Below, in pieces: positions 12,675-22,118 of a stretch of 29,931 nucleotides of DNA; position 1 is the stretch's first letter, and each line of letters opens with the position of its first letter. The stretch lies in the IMG/VR virus record IMGVR_UViG_3300030090_002611, positions 1 through 29,931 of that record; one strand, written 5' to 3'. The stretch comes from a virus. The notes under the pieces were generated by a model, which was given only the letters and a program-made list of their open reading frames with translations, was not told the DNA's origin and did not search any database. Made by a program: the position numbers and the translations under genes.

Positions 12675-13811
12675 ATGCCAAGTGGAACCGGAGGAATGTC
12701 AACAGGGTCAGATACCCGAATGTACAATCCAAAATCTGAATCATCTCATATGTACACTGCTAACTCCGAAGATGAGGAGAGTTTCAGGCACGGTGTTGGC
12801 GATCCTGAATCTAATGAGCGGCGTAAAGATAAACTCCAAGCAGAAAAAGAAAATGCGCAGAAAGTCAAAGACTTACCGCATCTCAGATTAGAAACTGTAG
12901 AGCCTAAACCTGACTTACCTCCGGGTATGGAGGGCATGGACCAAGACCAACCAATCATGGACGATGATAATGAAAATGCGGTTGGTGCAGAGATTTCACA
13001 AATGACAGGTATGCCCGGACAGGGTAGCCCTGATGTCAGCCAAGCATTGGGTGCACAAGTCAACCAACCATTCGGCCAGCAGACTATTGCTAATATCGCT
13101 ACTGGAGAGCCGATGGCTGATGCTTGGTCTAGTCTTTTGAAAGAAAAGAAACCTTGGACTCAACCCCAAATGGAAACTACACCATTCGGGAGAAGTAAGG
13201 TTGACAAAATTAGTGAAATGAGAGCAAAGCGTGTAGCAAGTGCATTAGGTCATCCTTCAGAAAAAGGTGGGCTTAACGAATCGCCGTTGGCATTGCACAG
13301 GGGTCACAGACAAACTACTCAACCTGTTACATTGTTTCCTGAAAAGTACCAACAGACACTTGGTACACAAGATGCTCGTAGATTACAAGGTGGTATAGAA
13401 ATGCCAAAGGGTATGCAGATGCGCCCAATGCGTGGTGAAAGACCTAAACCTGTTGGTAAGCCAACGCCTCCAAAAATACCAAAGGAACCCAGTGAGCCAA
13501 GCATGAAGTTGGCATCAGTCGATTCTTTGAAGCAGGATGTAAGCGCAGTTCGCAAAAAGATGGATTACATGCGATTCAACCAGTTGCGCAGATTACTTCG
13601 CAGACTCAAAAACAAAGTTGATGATCGCAGATTAAAGATGGCTGACCCCGGAGGCATAGGTGAAGCAGGTCCGGGTGATGGCAATATGTCTACCAACCCG
13701 CAAGGTGCTACTGAAAGTATTCAAGCAGATGCGTTACGGCACGAAAATAGAAGTGAAGGCGCAGGTGGCTCCGGTAAGACATTTGGTAGAAACTCAGGAA
13801 GGGTCGCTTGA
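12675..13811 (+). CDS. Hydrophilic hypothetical protein with internal tag-like segment
   Basis: A 378-residue protein starting one base after the small-terminase candidate. It is mostly low-complexity: Ser/Asp/Glu-rich (1-60), Pro/Met/Asp-rich (70-125), a Gln/Asn patch (125-140), Pro-rich (245-280), a basic helix (285-325, MRFNQLRRLLRRLKNKVDDRRLKM) and a Gly/Asn-rich tail. Residues 147-156 (MADAWSSLLK) resemble the accessory-block tag with one extra residue between AW and LLK. No family is recognised. It is probably a virion or assembly protein. Confidence 0.7.
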   Translation: MPSGTGGMSTGSDTRMYNPKSESSHMYTANSEDEESFRHGVGDPESNERRKDKLQAEKENAQKVKDLPHLRLETVEPKPDLPPGMEGMDQDQPIMDDDNENAVGAEISQMTGMPGQGSPDVSQALGAQVNQPFGQQTIANIATGEPMADAWSSLLKEKKPWTQPQMETTPFGRSKVDKISEMRAKRVASALGHPSEKGGLNESPLALHRGHRQTTQPVTLFPEKYQQTLGTQDARRLQGGIEMPKGMQMRPMRGERPKPVGKPTPPKIPKEPSEPSMKLASVDSLKQDVSAVRKKMDYMRFNQLRRLLRRLKNKVDDRRLKMADPGGIGEAGPGDGNMSTNPQGATESIQADALRHENRSEGAGGSGKTFGRNSGRVA

Positions 13812-15793
13812 TGTTTAAGACAACTCCTCGCTCTGTATTGTTTAGCGACAATTTAATTCGCAAAAGCATATACAGAGTTAGGATAAATGAAGATGGCACA
13901 ATTATACCCGTGGAAGATAATTACACCGATGAACACAAAGGTGTAGAAATGGATGAGTTCGGCCATGCTATCGACAGGCCAATTACTGGGTTACAAAAAG
14001 ACGGACACTATCACTTGATAGATGCTATGATAAATAGAGCCTTGGCGTTAGCAAGAATCAATGGCTTTGGAGAAGATAGAGTTACAAGGAAAGACATCGA
14101 GGATATTTTTGGTATGTTGATAAATCATCATAATTCAAAAGTAATACGCAGAGAGGGGTTGAACTCTCCTAACATTTTACCACCAGTCCAACATCCTGAT
14201 TGGAGAACAACCACAGTAAGCGATTACATTCCTGACAGCCTTAAAAGTCAATTTTTACCTAATAGAGTAGACCCATCTCACCCTGATAGAAGTATAGTTC
14301 ACTTTTATCACCCTGACACTGGTGAACTAATGACCGCTAGTTTGCCTCCGCTTATCACAGCACATAGAAAAAAGGATGATGTGGCACACAGTTCAGCAGA
14401 CACATCAGATTTTATTGATTCACCCCGCAATCCTTTGAAAAATGAATTGGCTTTGTTAGAATCAGTTGGCGACCAACTTGAGCAAAGGTTTGGGATTTCA
14501 GATACAGGTAGGGGAATCTTTGATGGGTTCAATGATTTTATGGGACCTTACATGAGTTATGCACCGGGTTTGCAAACTATATCTTCGGGTCAAGTTACAG
14601 GTGTAAGGAGTGCAGATCACCACCATGTAAGGACTGGTGTTTTGCCACCCCATGTACTTCAAGAGGTAAACAAGTTTAGAGAAGTCCCGCATGAGGCGGC
14701 ACCTGAAGTAGCACCTGCTATAACTAGAGGTCATACGGGAGGTTTGGTTCTTCCTCACACTTATCATATTCCGCAGGTGTCGGGTAGACCAACTGGCGAG
14801 GGGTCACTTACTAGGACACCTGCGATTATCAATAAGTTAAATGAAATAATAAACTCTGATAATCCAAACATTACAGCAGATGATAAAGCCTTGGCCGAAT
14901 CAATTATTCGTAGACAAGAGTCTGATAGTTTCATTTCGGGCAAACCTAAAACTGATGAAAGTGATGCTATACCGGGATTAGAAGATGCACCTATTATGAC
15001 TATGTTGTTCCGTGCTGGTAAATCCTATGCTAGTGCACCTGCAAGAGCATCTATGGGTGGAGTGCCTAAATTAGTACGAGATGCTGCTTCAAATATTTTG
15101 GGCATGTCACCTGACGATGCTATAGACCACATAAAATCCGTCAGAAGCAACTTAGGTGCTACTAAGTTTGGTGGCGGTAAAGGAATCAATAATGCACTCC
15201 AAACTTTAGACGCTTTACACCAAGCAGTAATCAATCACCATCATGCTGAAGGCCATCCCGATCCAATTATGGCAGCGAATGAATCTATTCGTGGACATGG
15301 TAAAGGGCTACAAACTGATAAACACGGAGATATCCCTGACTATTCTCAGTGGTTTGTTAGTACTATGGATAAGTTACACGGTCACGAAACCCACATAACA
15401 TCTCCTTTGGAAATGGAAAACAGAGCATTAGAATCGTTTAGTAGAACAGCAAGCGCTCCTACAGATTTAAGTGGCTTTAGTGCAACTCCTGCGCAGAGTC
15501 TTATGGCTGAAGCACCTACACCTTATGTTAATCCTAATGACATATTAACTTCGTTTGAAACTTTACAGATGATGTCTGCAATTAAAGATGATAGAATAAT
15601 GAAGTATGTTAAGAAAGGCTACTCTTTGAAATCTTACAATGATATTCGCTCGTTTGCAACATCTGTGGGTCTAACAACTCAAGATGTTCACGGTATAATG
15701 GCTACAAAGGGAGACTGGAATGTTCTAGCCAAGCAGTGGAATGTGTCTCCTTTGATTGTTAAAGCAACTAAAGTAACATTTGGCGGTGCATAA
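13811..15793 (+). CDS. Large hypothetical structural protein
   Basis: A 660-residue protein whose ATG overlaps the previous TGA. Residues 1-125 look folded, with beta hairpins (SIYRVRINEDGTIIPVEDNY) and a helical part (DAMINRALALARINGFGEDRVTRKDIEDIFGMLINHHN). Residues 130-420 are His/Pro/Asp-rich and largely extended. Residues 425-520 return to helical sequence. The C-terminal ~55 residues (SYNDIRSFATSVGLTTQDVHGIMATKGDWNVLAKQWNVSPLIVKATKVTF) resemble a helix-turn-helix. No family is recognised. Position between the terminase subunits suggests a virion or packaging-associated role. Confidence 0.7.
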   Translation: MFKTTPRSVLFSDNLIRKSIYRVRINEDGTIIPVEDNYTDEHKGVEMDEFGHAIDRPITGLQKDGHYHLIDAMINRALALARINGFGEDRVTRKDIEDIFGMLINHHNSKVIRREGLNSPNILPPVQHPDWRTTTVSDYIPDSLKSQFLPNRVDPSHPDRSIVHFYHPDTGELMTASLPPLITAHRKKDDVAHSSADTSDFIDSPRNPLKNELALLESVGDQLEQRFGISDTGRGIFDGFNDFMGPYMSYAPGLQTISSGQVTGVRSADHHHVRTGVLPPHVLQEVNKFREVPHEAAPEVAPAITRGHTGGLVLPHTYHIPQVSGRPTGEGSLTRTPAIINKLNEIINSDNPNITADDKALAESIIRRQESDSFISGKPKTDESDAIPGLEDAPIMTMLFRAGKSYASAPARASMGGVPKLVRDAASNILGMSPDDAIDHIKSVRSNLGATKFGGGKGINNALQTLDALHQAVINHHHAEGHPDPIMAANESIRGHGKGLQTDKHGDIPDYSQWFVSTMDKLHGHETHITSPLEMENRALESFSRTASAPTDLSGFSATPAQSLMAEAPTPYVNPNDILTSFETLQMMSAIKDDRIMKYVKKGYSLKSYNDIRSFATSVGLTTQDVHGIMATKGDWNVLAKQWNVSPLIVKATKVTFGGA

Positions 15794-15794
15794 T

Positions 15795-16826
15795 ATGGGT
15801 AAAATATTTGTAAAGGGTCCGGTTGAATCTCCTGATGATTTGTTGGCGAAGGAATCTAGGTTGGGCCAAGCAGGTAGAATAGGTTTAGACGCTACTCAAG
15901 GAGCAATTAATCTAACTAGACCCGGAGCCATTCAAAGTGCCGCTGATTTAGCAGGGGTTCCACTTAGCGTTATGCGTTATTTTATGGAAGGTAAGCATAA
16001 AAGGCAGTTGACCGATGAAGAAAAAGATGAGATGCGCTTTAGAGCGCAGCAAAAGATACGAGATAAGTTAGAGGCAGAAAGACGACCTATGATGCAAGAG
16101 CAAAAACGAATAGCAGACAATCAGGCCCTGTTAGGTAGGTTTCAAAATCTTGCACAAAGAACTGGTGCTGATGTAATAGGCTTAGATGCATATAGAGACA
16201 CACAAGATTTAGCAGGCTTCCAAGAGTTTGCAAATATGAATTATCCCGGTATGTCAATGAATGAAGTTGCTGATATGTTAGGTCGGCAGTTTACTAATGT
16301 AGAGAGTCAAAGCCTAAGAAATATACTTTCAGGTAAACCTGCAATAGAGGGTTACACTCCTGATGATAGGGCTAATCAAATGATAGCGGTTAGTAATGCT
16401 GCTGCGCCTAATGTTGGTGGTGGCGACTTAGCACCTCTACCCCCTGATATTCAAAATACAATAAATAGAAATATAGCCAATCAACAAATAGAACAAATGG
16501 CAACTGTTCCTGAAACTCAAACTCAAATTAGTCCTGCAGATAACGCTGCTTCCGTTGCTGCTTCAGGAGGAGTTAATTCATCTCCACATAGTGCGAAGGA
16601 AGAAGATAAAAGAGATGATGCAATGGCTACTAATTCTGAAAACATGGATTACGATAATGAAACAGGTGTAGAGCGACCTAAGCAAGAAGAGCCGGAGCCG
16701 GAGCCGGAGGTACCATTCACTTTAGGAGGCCCCGGTAATGCTCCTGTTTCACCACAATCTATGTCTCCCGGCACTGTTCCACCCGGACCTAATGCATTAA
16801 GGCAATTAGATGAATACGGTAGGTGA
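15795..16826 (+). CDS. Hypothetical protein, helical with acidic/proline-rich tail
   Basis: A 343-residue protein. Its ATG at 15795 follows the previous stop by one base. Residues 20-60 are amphipathic. Residues 70-125 are a charged helix, probably a coiled coil (DEEKDEMRFRAQQKIRDKLEAERRPMMQEQKRIADNQALLGRFQ). Residues 130-200 look folded. Residues 210-343 are low-complexity and include an EPEPEPE run. The last bases carry the AGGTGAT Shine-Dalgarno for terL. No family is recognised. Confidence 0.7.
   Translation: MGKIFVKGPVESPDDLLAKESRLGQAGRIGLDATQGAINLTRPGAIQSAADLAGVPLSVMRYFMEGKHKRQLTDEEKDEMRFRAQQKIRDKLEAERRPMMQEQKRIADNQALLGRFQNLAQRTGADVIGLDAYRDTQDLAGFQEFANMNYPGMSMNEVADMLGRQFTNVESQSLRNILSGKPAIEGYTPDDRANQMIAVSNAAAPNVGGGDLAPLPPDIQNTINRNIANQQIEQMATVPETQTQISPADNAASVAASGGVNSSPHSAKEEDKRDDAMATNSENMDYDNETGVERPKQEEPEPEPEVPFTLGGPGNAPVSPQSMSPGTVPPGPNALRQLDEYGR
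16689..16706 (+). repeat. Triplicated GAGCCG hexanucleotide
   Basis: Three tandem GAGCCG units encode Glu-Pro dipeptides in the tail of the protein upstream of terL. The array is perfect and short, so copy number may vary between strains. Confidence 0.8.
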
Positions 16827-16831
16827 TTATT

Positions 16832-18307
16832 ATGACTAACAAAGAAGAGTTCATCAAAGAAATGGACATGGAAATGTCCAAAAAGTCTTTTGAATACTTC
16901 TTTACTGAGATTTTAGAGTTTGAGTTTTCAGACCATCACAAACACTGGTTACAAGGTCTTAACGAAAGTAGACGATATTGTGTCAAGGCGAGCAGGGACC
17001 ACGGCAAATCGGTATTCTTTATGTCGTATGCTTTGTGGTTAGCGGCTTTCAAACCCAATACTCACATTATGATATTCAGCCACAGCCTAGAGCAGACCCT
17101 TGAACACATGCGATTTATCAGAAATCTGATAGAAAGCAAGGATATACTCAAGGATTTGAAGCCTCAAGGCCGTCCTTGGAATAAATCGTACTTTGAGTTT
17201 ACCAATAAAAGCCGACTTATGGCTAAGTCGGTTGGTGGTGCTACTCGTGGTTTCCACCCAAATGTAGTATTGTGTGACGATATTCTATGGGGTACTACCG
17301 CTACAGAGTTACAAAGGGCAGCAGACTGGTTTTATACTGTACTTTTGCCGGTTCTGCACCACACTGGAAGGCTAATGATGGTCGGAACACCCTTCAGTTA
17401 CAACGATTTATACGCTGAATTAGAGCAAAAAGACGCATTTAGAGTCGAAACTTACCCCGCAATTAAGGATAATGGGGAGCCATTATGGCCTACAAGGTGG
17501 CCTTTAGAGGCCCTAAAAATGCGAGAATCGTCTATGCCAGCCATAAAGTTCGCTCGTGAGTACCTTTGTGAGCCTATTCACGACATGTCAAGCATGTTTC
17601 CAATGGAACTTCTTGAAAAAGCAAGGGATGAAGATCTAGTATTATTGGATAGAGCAGAGTCAGAGTACGACGAAAACGGCGATGCAGCCGGTATATTCGG
17701 TCAACACTTTGTCGGTTGGGATCCAGCGATAGCATCTGATAGTAATGCTGACTATACTGCTATGGTTACACTAAGAACTCCACCCGATAGTGAGGAAAAG
17801 CAGGTTGTGAACTTCCTAAATGAGAAGGGATTGGGTTCTGCTGCTCAGAAAAAGCAGATAATTATGCTCAATCACAGGTTCCAACCGGACTTAATTGAAC
17901 TTGAAGGTAACAATTTCCAGCGTATGTTTGAGGCAGAACTCAAAGAAATGCGTGAAGATATACCAATCAAGACATTTATGACTACTCGGCAGCGCAAAGA
18001 AAGCATGTTCATGTCATTATTGATGGCATTTGAACAGGGCAAAGTCAAAACACCTTGGGGCAATGAAAGGAGCAAAGAGTTTACTCGCCAATTAGAAACT
18101 CAACTTACTAGATTTGGTATGACTAAGAAGGGTCGTTTGGAATCTGTAGGTTCTCACGATGACTTGGCAATGGCTTTGGCTCTTGCTAACTGGGCAACAA
18201 AGGAGTTCAAAGGTAGCATTGTTATGTTAGACGATTATCTTGATGGATTCGATGAGTGGTTAGGCGATAAACCAGTAAGTGCAAGCAAAGGGTGGTTCGT
18301 AGCCTAA
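16832..18307 (+). CDS. terL: Terminase large subunit
   Basis: A 491-residue packaging motor that pumps DNA into the prohead and cuts it. ATG 16832 follows AGGTGAT with ideal spacing, and an in-frame GTG at 16823 is inside that Shine-Dalgarno. ATPase: Walker A ASRDHGKS (53-60) and Walker B VVLCDD (145-150), followed by a probable coupling motif in VGTPFSYND (184-192). RNase H-like nuclease: Asp297 in GWDPA, Glu358 in ELEGN, and Asp443/Asp444 in SHDDLAMALA. All catalytic positions appear intact and the length is normal. No intein is inserted. The neighbours are structural genes on both sides, with the portal one gene downstream. Confidence 0.95.
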   Translation: MTNKEEFIKEMDMEMSKKSFEYFFTEILEFEFSDHHKHWLQGLNESRRYCVKASRDHGKSVFFMSYALWLAAFKPNTHIMIFSHSLEQTLEHMRFIRNLIESKDILKDLKPQGRPWNKSYFEFTNKSRLMAKSVGGATRGFHPNVVLCDDILWGTTATELQRAADWFYTVLLPVLHHTGRLMMVGTPFSYNDLYAELEQKDAFRVETYPAIKDNGEPLWPTRWPLEALKMRESSMPAIKFAREYLCEPIHDMSSMFPMELLEKARDEDLVLLDRAESEYDENGDAAGIFGQHFVGWDPAIASDSNADYTAMVTLRTPPDSEEKQVVNFLNEKGLGSAAQKKQIIMLNHRFQPDLIELEGNNFQRMFEAELKEMREDIPIKTFMTTRQRKESMFMSLLMAFEQGKVKTPWGNERSKEFTRQLETQLTRFGMTKKGRLESVGSHDDLAMALALANWATKEFKGSIVMLDDYLDGFDEWLGDKPVSASKGWFVA

Positions 18308-18340
18308 GTATAATATGGATGAAGGAAGGGGCTGAGTATT

Positions 18341-19618
18341 ATGTGGGGTTCTTTAGGAGTTGGTAATCATACATCCATTATTGATATGGGTGATGAATTA
18401 CAAACTATCATCGCCTCCACATTGGTTGAGCATCCTTTGATTAAGTCTAATCCAAACAGTGCAATTAGAATCGCTAAAGATGCAATAACTTTGGATAGAG
18501 ATGTCAGTTTTGTTAGGCCATCATTTCCTAAAACAGGTGAAGGTTGGTTTGAATCGCAGTTAGGTAAGACCGCTGAAGAGTTAATTGGAGATTTACGCAA
18601 AGCCGAGGACTTACAAGAGGTCAGCGACTTAATCAAATCAATAGAGCATGTTCATCTTCAGGAAACGCAGGCGACTTTAGATTCAATGGAGTGGGCAGAT
18701 AACCACCACAACACTATTATTCAATTAGGTTTAGACGAAAGAACCCTCAAATCTCTAAGGATATATGGCGAATTGAAGAAGAATACTCTGCGTAGAGCAT
18801 GCTTGCAGTGGGAAAACGCAGATAATGTACTCAAAAGTTTAGATCAGTTCCATGATGTTTGGGGTGAAGAGGAAACTAATGCTTGGGAAACTGCAATGCA
18901 AAGCAAGCAGGACGCTAAGGAAATATGGAAGAGCGCCCTAAACCAATTCAACACATTGAGCAAAGAGCAACAAAACTGGCTAAGTTTAGCCAAAGCAGAG
19001 TTAGTAGACGCCGGTCCACTAACTGCTAGAGCAATTACTGAAAGACTAATTGAAAAGGGCACTAATCGATTGAATGTCAACCGTATGGCAAAGTTACTCA
19101 AGATGTATGGCGAGGAAATTGCTATACTCAAAGGTCACAAGAAGGGAGAATACATCGCTGCTCAAAATGGTAATATCATAATCAAAGACATTTGGCACTA
19201 CGCTGGTGGTTTCATTGATGAGCATGGTGCGTTTTCTATATCCGATAGGGATGAACCAAGACTCACTATCATAACCAAAGGCGAAAGAGGTAGACTTCAC
19301 TGCTCGCAGTTACATGACAATCTTGGTTTTGGTGTTTTGCAATTGAATAAAGGCGTAAGTGTCAATGAACCTAATACTCACCAACTAGAGTTTAGAGGTC
19401 AAGATGTTGCTAAGTTACTTAGTGGCTCTTTGCCTTATATCGAAAACAAAAGTAAAGTTGCAAAAGCGATGGCACACTATTTCTTAGAACCTGATAATCT
19501 ACTTATGAAACAGTATGTGCAATATCAGTCTTGGAACGGAACACACAAAGCGGAGAAGGCTCTGCGACAATGGGGAGTGGACCAAGATACAGTGTTAAGT
19601 TGGGCGGAGGAATTGTAA
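18341..19618 (+). CDS. Winged-helix protein with degenerate LAGLIDADG-like domain
   Basis: A 425-residue protein between terL and portal. GGAAGGGG precedes the ATG by about ten bases. Residues 1-215 are helical and Glu/Lys/Gln-rich. Residues 221-275 fit a winged helix (GPLTARAITERLIEKGTNRLNVNRMAKLLKMYGEEIAILKG). Residues 285-385 resemble one LAGLIDADG homing-endonuclease domain: HYAGGFIDEHGAFSI (286-300), then alternating beta strands and SLPYIENKSKVAKAMAHYF. The usual catalytic Asp/Glu is His295. It is therefore probably a DNA-binding relic put to a new use, perhaps in packaging or DNA maturation. It is not inserted in another gene and is not an intein. Confidence 0.65.
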   Translation: MWGSLGVGNHTSIIDMGDELQTIIASTLVEHPLIKSNPNSAIRIAKDAITLDRDVSFVRPSFPKTGEGWFESQLGKTAEELIGDLRKAEDLQEVSDLIKSIEHVHLQETQATLDSMEWADNHHNTIIQLGLDERTLKSLRIYGELKKNTLRRACLQWENADNVLKSLDQFHDVWGEEETNAWETAMQSKQDAKEIWKSALNQFNTLSKEQQNWLSLAKAELVDAGPLTARAITERLIEKGTNRLNVNRMAKLLKMYGEEIAILKGHKKGEYIAAQNGNIIIKDIWHYAGGFIDEHGAFSISDRDEPRLTIITKGERGRLHCSQLHDNLGFGVLQLNKGVSVNEPNTHQLEFRGQDVAKLLSGSLPYIENKSKVAKAMAHYFLEPDNLLMKQYVQYQSWNGTHKAEKALRQWGVDQDTVLSWAEEL

Positions 19619-21369
19619 TGGCAGAAGAAAAACAAAGTCGAATTGGAAAAATATTGTCCCGTATAGGAAACGGGTTCAGAAGAAGAAGAACCCCTGCCCC
19701 CCAAATGCCTTTGTGGACTACTGGTATTCAAGAACCTGTGCTCGTACAAGGTATTACTATACCTGCATTGTATTCAGTGGCTAATGAAAACTTAATTCTT
19801 AGGACCGTTCTTTCTACTCTTCAACAAGAAGTATTCCGTAGGGGTTACTATTGGGAAAAGAAGTTTCATAAGAAGTGTGTCGAATGCGATAAAGAATACC
19901 AGCATGATGTAGACACCTGTGATGAGTGTGGTGGCGAAGTTCGTAACCCTGACCCTAATGAAATAGTATATCCTAGATGGTTAATCGACCAGCGTAACAG
20001 TATGGAACAGTCTTTCATGGATGTCTTGAGAGAGATAGAGTATGATTTGAATATCATGGATGATGCCTTTATGATATTGATAAAGGAATATTACCAAGAC
20101 CCTGATACAAAGGAAGTTTCATTTTACAGAGTAAAAGAAATAATCAGAGGCGATCCTATCTTTATGCGTATCATTGCTGACAAGCGTGGTGTTCGTGGAG
20201 GCAGGTATCGTGCCTGCCCTATACACCGTGATGTAGTCCGTAGTTATGCAGAAGAGGAAAAGACCTGCGAAGTGTGCGGCCATGATTTAGAAGATGTTCA
20301 TTATGTCAATACATCAGGTAGCGGCAAGACTCAGTATTATTTGGAAGGGGAAGTAATACATGTAAGTAAGTATAACCCGTCCAAGTTGTATGGTCGCTCA
20401 CCTGTGTCATCCCTATGGCGTCAGGCTATGACTTTGACAGCAATGGATAACTACATGTACACTGCTTATTCAAAGCGCAGAATGCCAAAGGGTCTAATTT
20501 CTGTAACTACGGACAACTTAGAATCTATGAAATCATTTTTCAAGAGTATGGACGAGAAGTTAGAGCGTGACCCTCACTACATTCCCAAGATTGGTATTGA
20601 ATCTAATACCGGCAAAGGTGGTGTGAACTGGGTTAAGTTCATGGACACGCTTGAAGAAATGCAGTATCTTGCAGTTAGGGATGAGATGCGTCAGCGTATT
20701 GCATCATTCTATGGTGTGTCAAATGTGTTTATGATGGACACAGGTAAATCCGGTGGACTTAACAACGAGGGTATGCAGATTCTTGTTACTAATCGTGCTG
20801 TTGAGTTTGGACACAAGGTGTATACTGAGCACCTATTCCCACGACTTATGGAACAGTTAGATGTTGATGATTGGAAACTGACACTTTATCCTAACGAGGA
20901 AGAAGATGAGGTCACTCGATTGCGCCGTGATGAGATGGAAGTAAACATTGCTCAGCGTATGGTTATGTTAGGCTATCAGCCTGAAATCGTAGAAGAAGGT
21001 AATAGAGATATTCGATTTATTTACAAGAAGCCTGACCCAGCACAGATGCAACAACCTCCGGGTGGTGGCATGCCGGGTATGCCTCCGGGTATGCCTCCGG
21101 GTATGCCGGGTGGCCCGCAACCGCAGGCTAACCCCGGTCAATTACCGAGCCGCAACATACCCCCTCAGTTAGCAGGAGTTATGGGCGGTCAAGCGAGTGC
21201 TGGTGCAAGAAGTATGAGTGACGGTGGTCCTAACTCTAGTCCTCAAAATAGAACTAGTATGGGGTCCGGCTCTCCAGTGAGCAGTGTGCAACAAAGAGGC
21301 TCTCAGCCTAGCCCGATAGAGCAAGCAGCCCGTAGTATTGGCGACTCCGGCAGATTCAAGGGTGCATGA
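19618..21369 (+). CDS. Portal protein with two zinc-binding inserts
   Basis: A 583-residue portal subunit; twelve would form the DNA entry channel at the capsid vertex. ATG 19618 overlaps the previous TAA and follows GGAGGAAT. Core portal features are the helical stem and the stretch VIHVSKYNPSKLYGRSPVSSLWRQAMTL (about 246-273). Inserted in it are CVEC...CDEC (Cys87, 90, 101, 104) and CPIH...CEVC (Cys200, His203, Cys217, Cys220), which together could build one zinc ribbon each or jointly stabilise a clip or wing. Residues about 490-583 are a Pro/Gly/Met/Ser-rich tail with short repeats. The call rests on sequence pattern and on its place after terL. Confidence 0.88.
   Translation: MAEEKQSRIGKILSRIGNGFRRRRTPAPQMPLWTTGIQEPVLVQGITIPALYSVANENLILRTVLSTLQQEVFRRGYYWEKKFHKKCVECDKEYQHDVDTCDECGGEVRNPDPNEIVYPRWLIDQRNSMEQSFMDVLREIEYDLNIMDDAFMILIKEYYQDPDTKEVSFYRVKEIIRGDPIFMRIIADKRGVRGGRYRACPIHRDVVRSYAEEEKTCEVCGHDLEDVHYVNTSGSGKTQYYLEGEVIHVSKYNPSKLYGRSPVSSLWRQAMTLTAMDNYMYTAYSKRRMPKGLISVTTDNLESMKSFFKSMDEKLERDPHYIPKIGIESNTGKGGVNWVKFMDTLEEMQYLAVRDEMRQRIASFYGVSNVFMMDTGKSGGLNNEGMQILVTNRAVEFGHKVYTEHLFPRLMEQLDVDDWKLTLYPNEEEDEVTRLRRDEMEVNIAQRMVMLGYQPEIVEEGNRDIRFIYKKPDPAQMQQPPGGGMPGMPPGMPPGMPGGPQPQANPGQLPSRNIPPQLAGVMGGQASAGARSMSDGGPNSSPQNRTSMGSGSPVSSVQQRGSQPSPIEQAARSIGDSGRFKGA
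21073..21108 (+). repeat. Three tandem 12-base repeats in the portal tail
   Basis: Unit CCGGGTATGCCT, with the last copy ending CCG, encodes P-G-M-P repeats in the disordered C-terminal tail of the portal. Perfect repetition suggests slippage-prone growth. Confidence 0.85.
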
Positions 21370-21743
21370 GAACATTAAAGATGAGTGAAGTGGTGGCGTT
21401 TCGTATGGACTTGTTGAAACTTGACCCTATGGCTAGAAAAATGCGCACTCATATTGATGCTTTTTACAAGGCATTGGATGAGCAAGATGCAATGGGCGCT
21501 CGCTCACATATCAATGAAATCACAAAGTATGCAGACTATCTCTCTCACGATGTAGAAAATGCAATCAGAAAGCAAGATAGCGATGCAGTTGGCGTCAATG
21601 ACATCTATGCTGGCGGTGTACCTGTAATGAAGTTTAATTCAGTCGAAAAGGTGCACCAAGCATCTGATGATGTTTTACCGGGTATGATTCGCACAAGCCG
21701 CATTGGTAGCATCAAAAAGCAACTAAACAATAGAACACTTTGA
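21366..21743 (+). CDS. Small helical head-region protein
   Basis: Unrecognised 125-residue protein whose ATG overlaps the portal stop. Residues 1-80 are amphipathic helices (SEVVAFRMDLLKLDPMARKMRTHIDAFYKALDEQDAMGARSHINEITKYADYLSHDVENAIRKQ). The rest is mixed, with a basic C-terminus. It is likely a small head or connector component by position. It has no Cys and no membrane segment. Confidence 0.7.
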   Translation: MRTLKMSEVVAFRMDLLKLDPMARKMRTHIDAFYKALDEQDAMGARSHINEITKYADYLSHDVENAIRKQDSDAVGVNDIYAGGVPVMKFNSVEKVHQASDDVLPGMIRTSRIGSIKKQLNNRTL

Positions 21744-21753
21744 GTTGAGCGCA

Positions 21754-22113
21754 ATGAGTGAGGGAGAGAACACAGCGGAGAAACTAATGGGGGCACTCAT
21801 TAGTAAAATGGAAAACATGGATAGTGATTTAAGAACACTCAAGCAAGAAAATGTAAACTTGCGAAAAGCAATAGCAGATCCGATGAACATGCTACGAAAG
21901 GCAGGATTTGTTATGGCTAAGACTGAAAAACCTAGTGGAATGCTACAAGACGACTTTAGACCTATGGGTGACGATATGGTAATCAAAGGTACAGACCTAG
22001 ATATGCCAAGCACCAATGAAGAGTTCCACCAAATGGAGTGGTCGGAGATTCATGCATTAGCAGAGTCGGCAAAGAGTGCTGGCTCAACCGGAAACAACAT
22101 GGGAATGGAGTGA
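21754..22113 (+). CDS. Coiled-coil head protein sharing a C-terminal motif with the scaffold
   Basis: A 119-residue protein. ATG 21754 is preferred over the in-frame TTG at 21745. Residues 8-42 form a coiled coil (AEKLMGALISKMENMDSDLRTLKQENVNLRKAIADP). Residues 84-103 (MPSTNEEFHQMEWSEIHALA) closely match the last residues of the protease-scaffold protein (IPSTEELANMSWDEVHNLA). I infer that both bind a common partner, most simply the major capsid protein or portal. A Gly/Ser/Asn tail follows. No known family is recognised. Confidence 0.7.
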   Translation: MSEGENTAEKLMGALISKMENMDSDLRTLKQENVNLRKAIADPMNMLRKAGFVMAKTEKPSGMLQDDFRPMGDDMVIKGTDLDMPSTNEEFHQMEWSEIHALAESAKSAGSTGNNMGME

Positions 22114-22118
22114 TTGAA

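Noticed and set aside
18341-19618. Intein or intron-encoded homing endonuclease invading terL or portal
   Set aside because: terL and portal are both complete, and the LAGLIDADG-like domain is in its own gene without splice-junction motifs.
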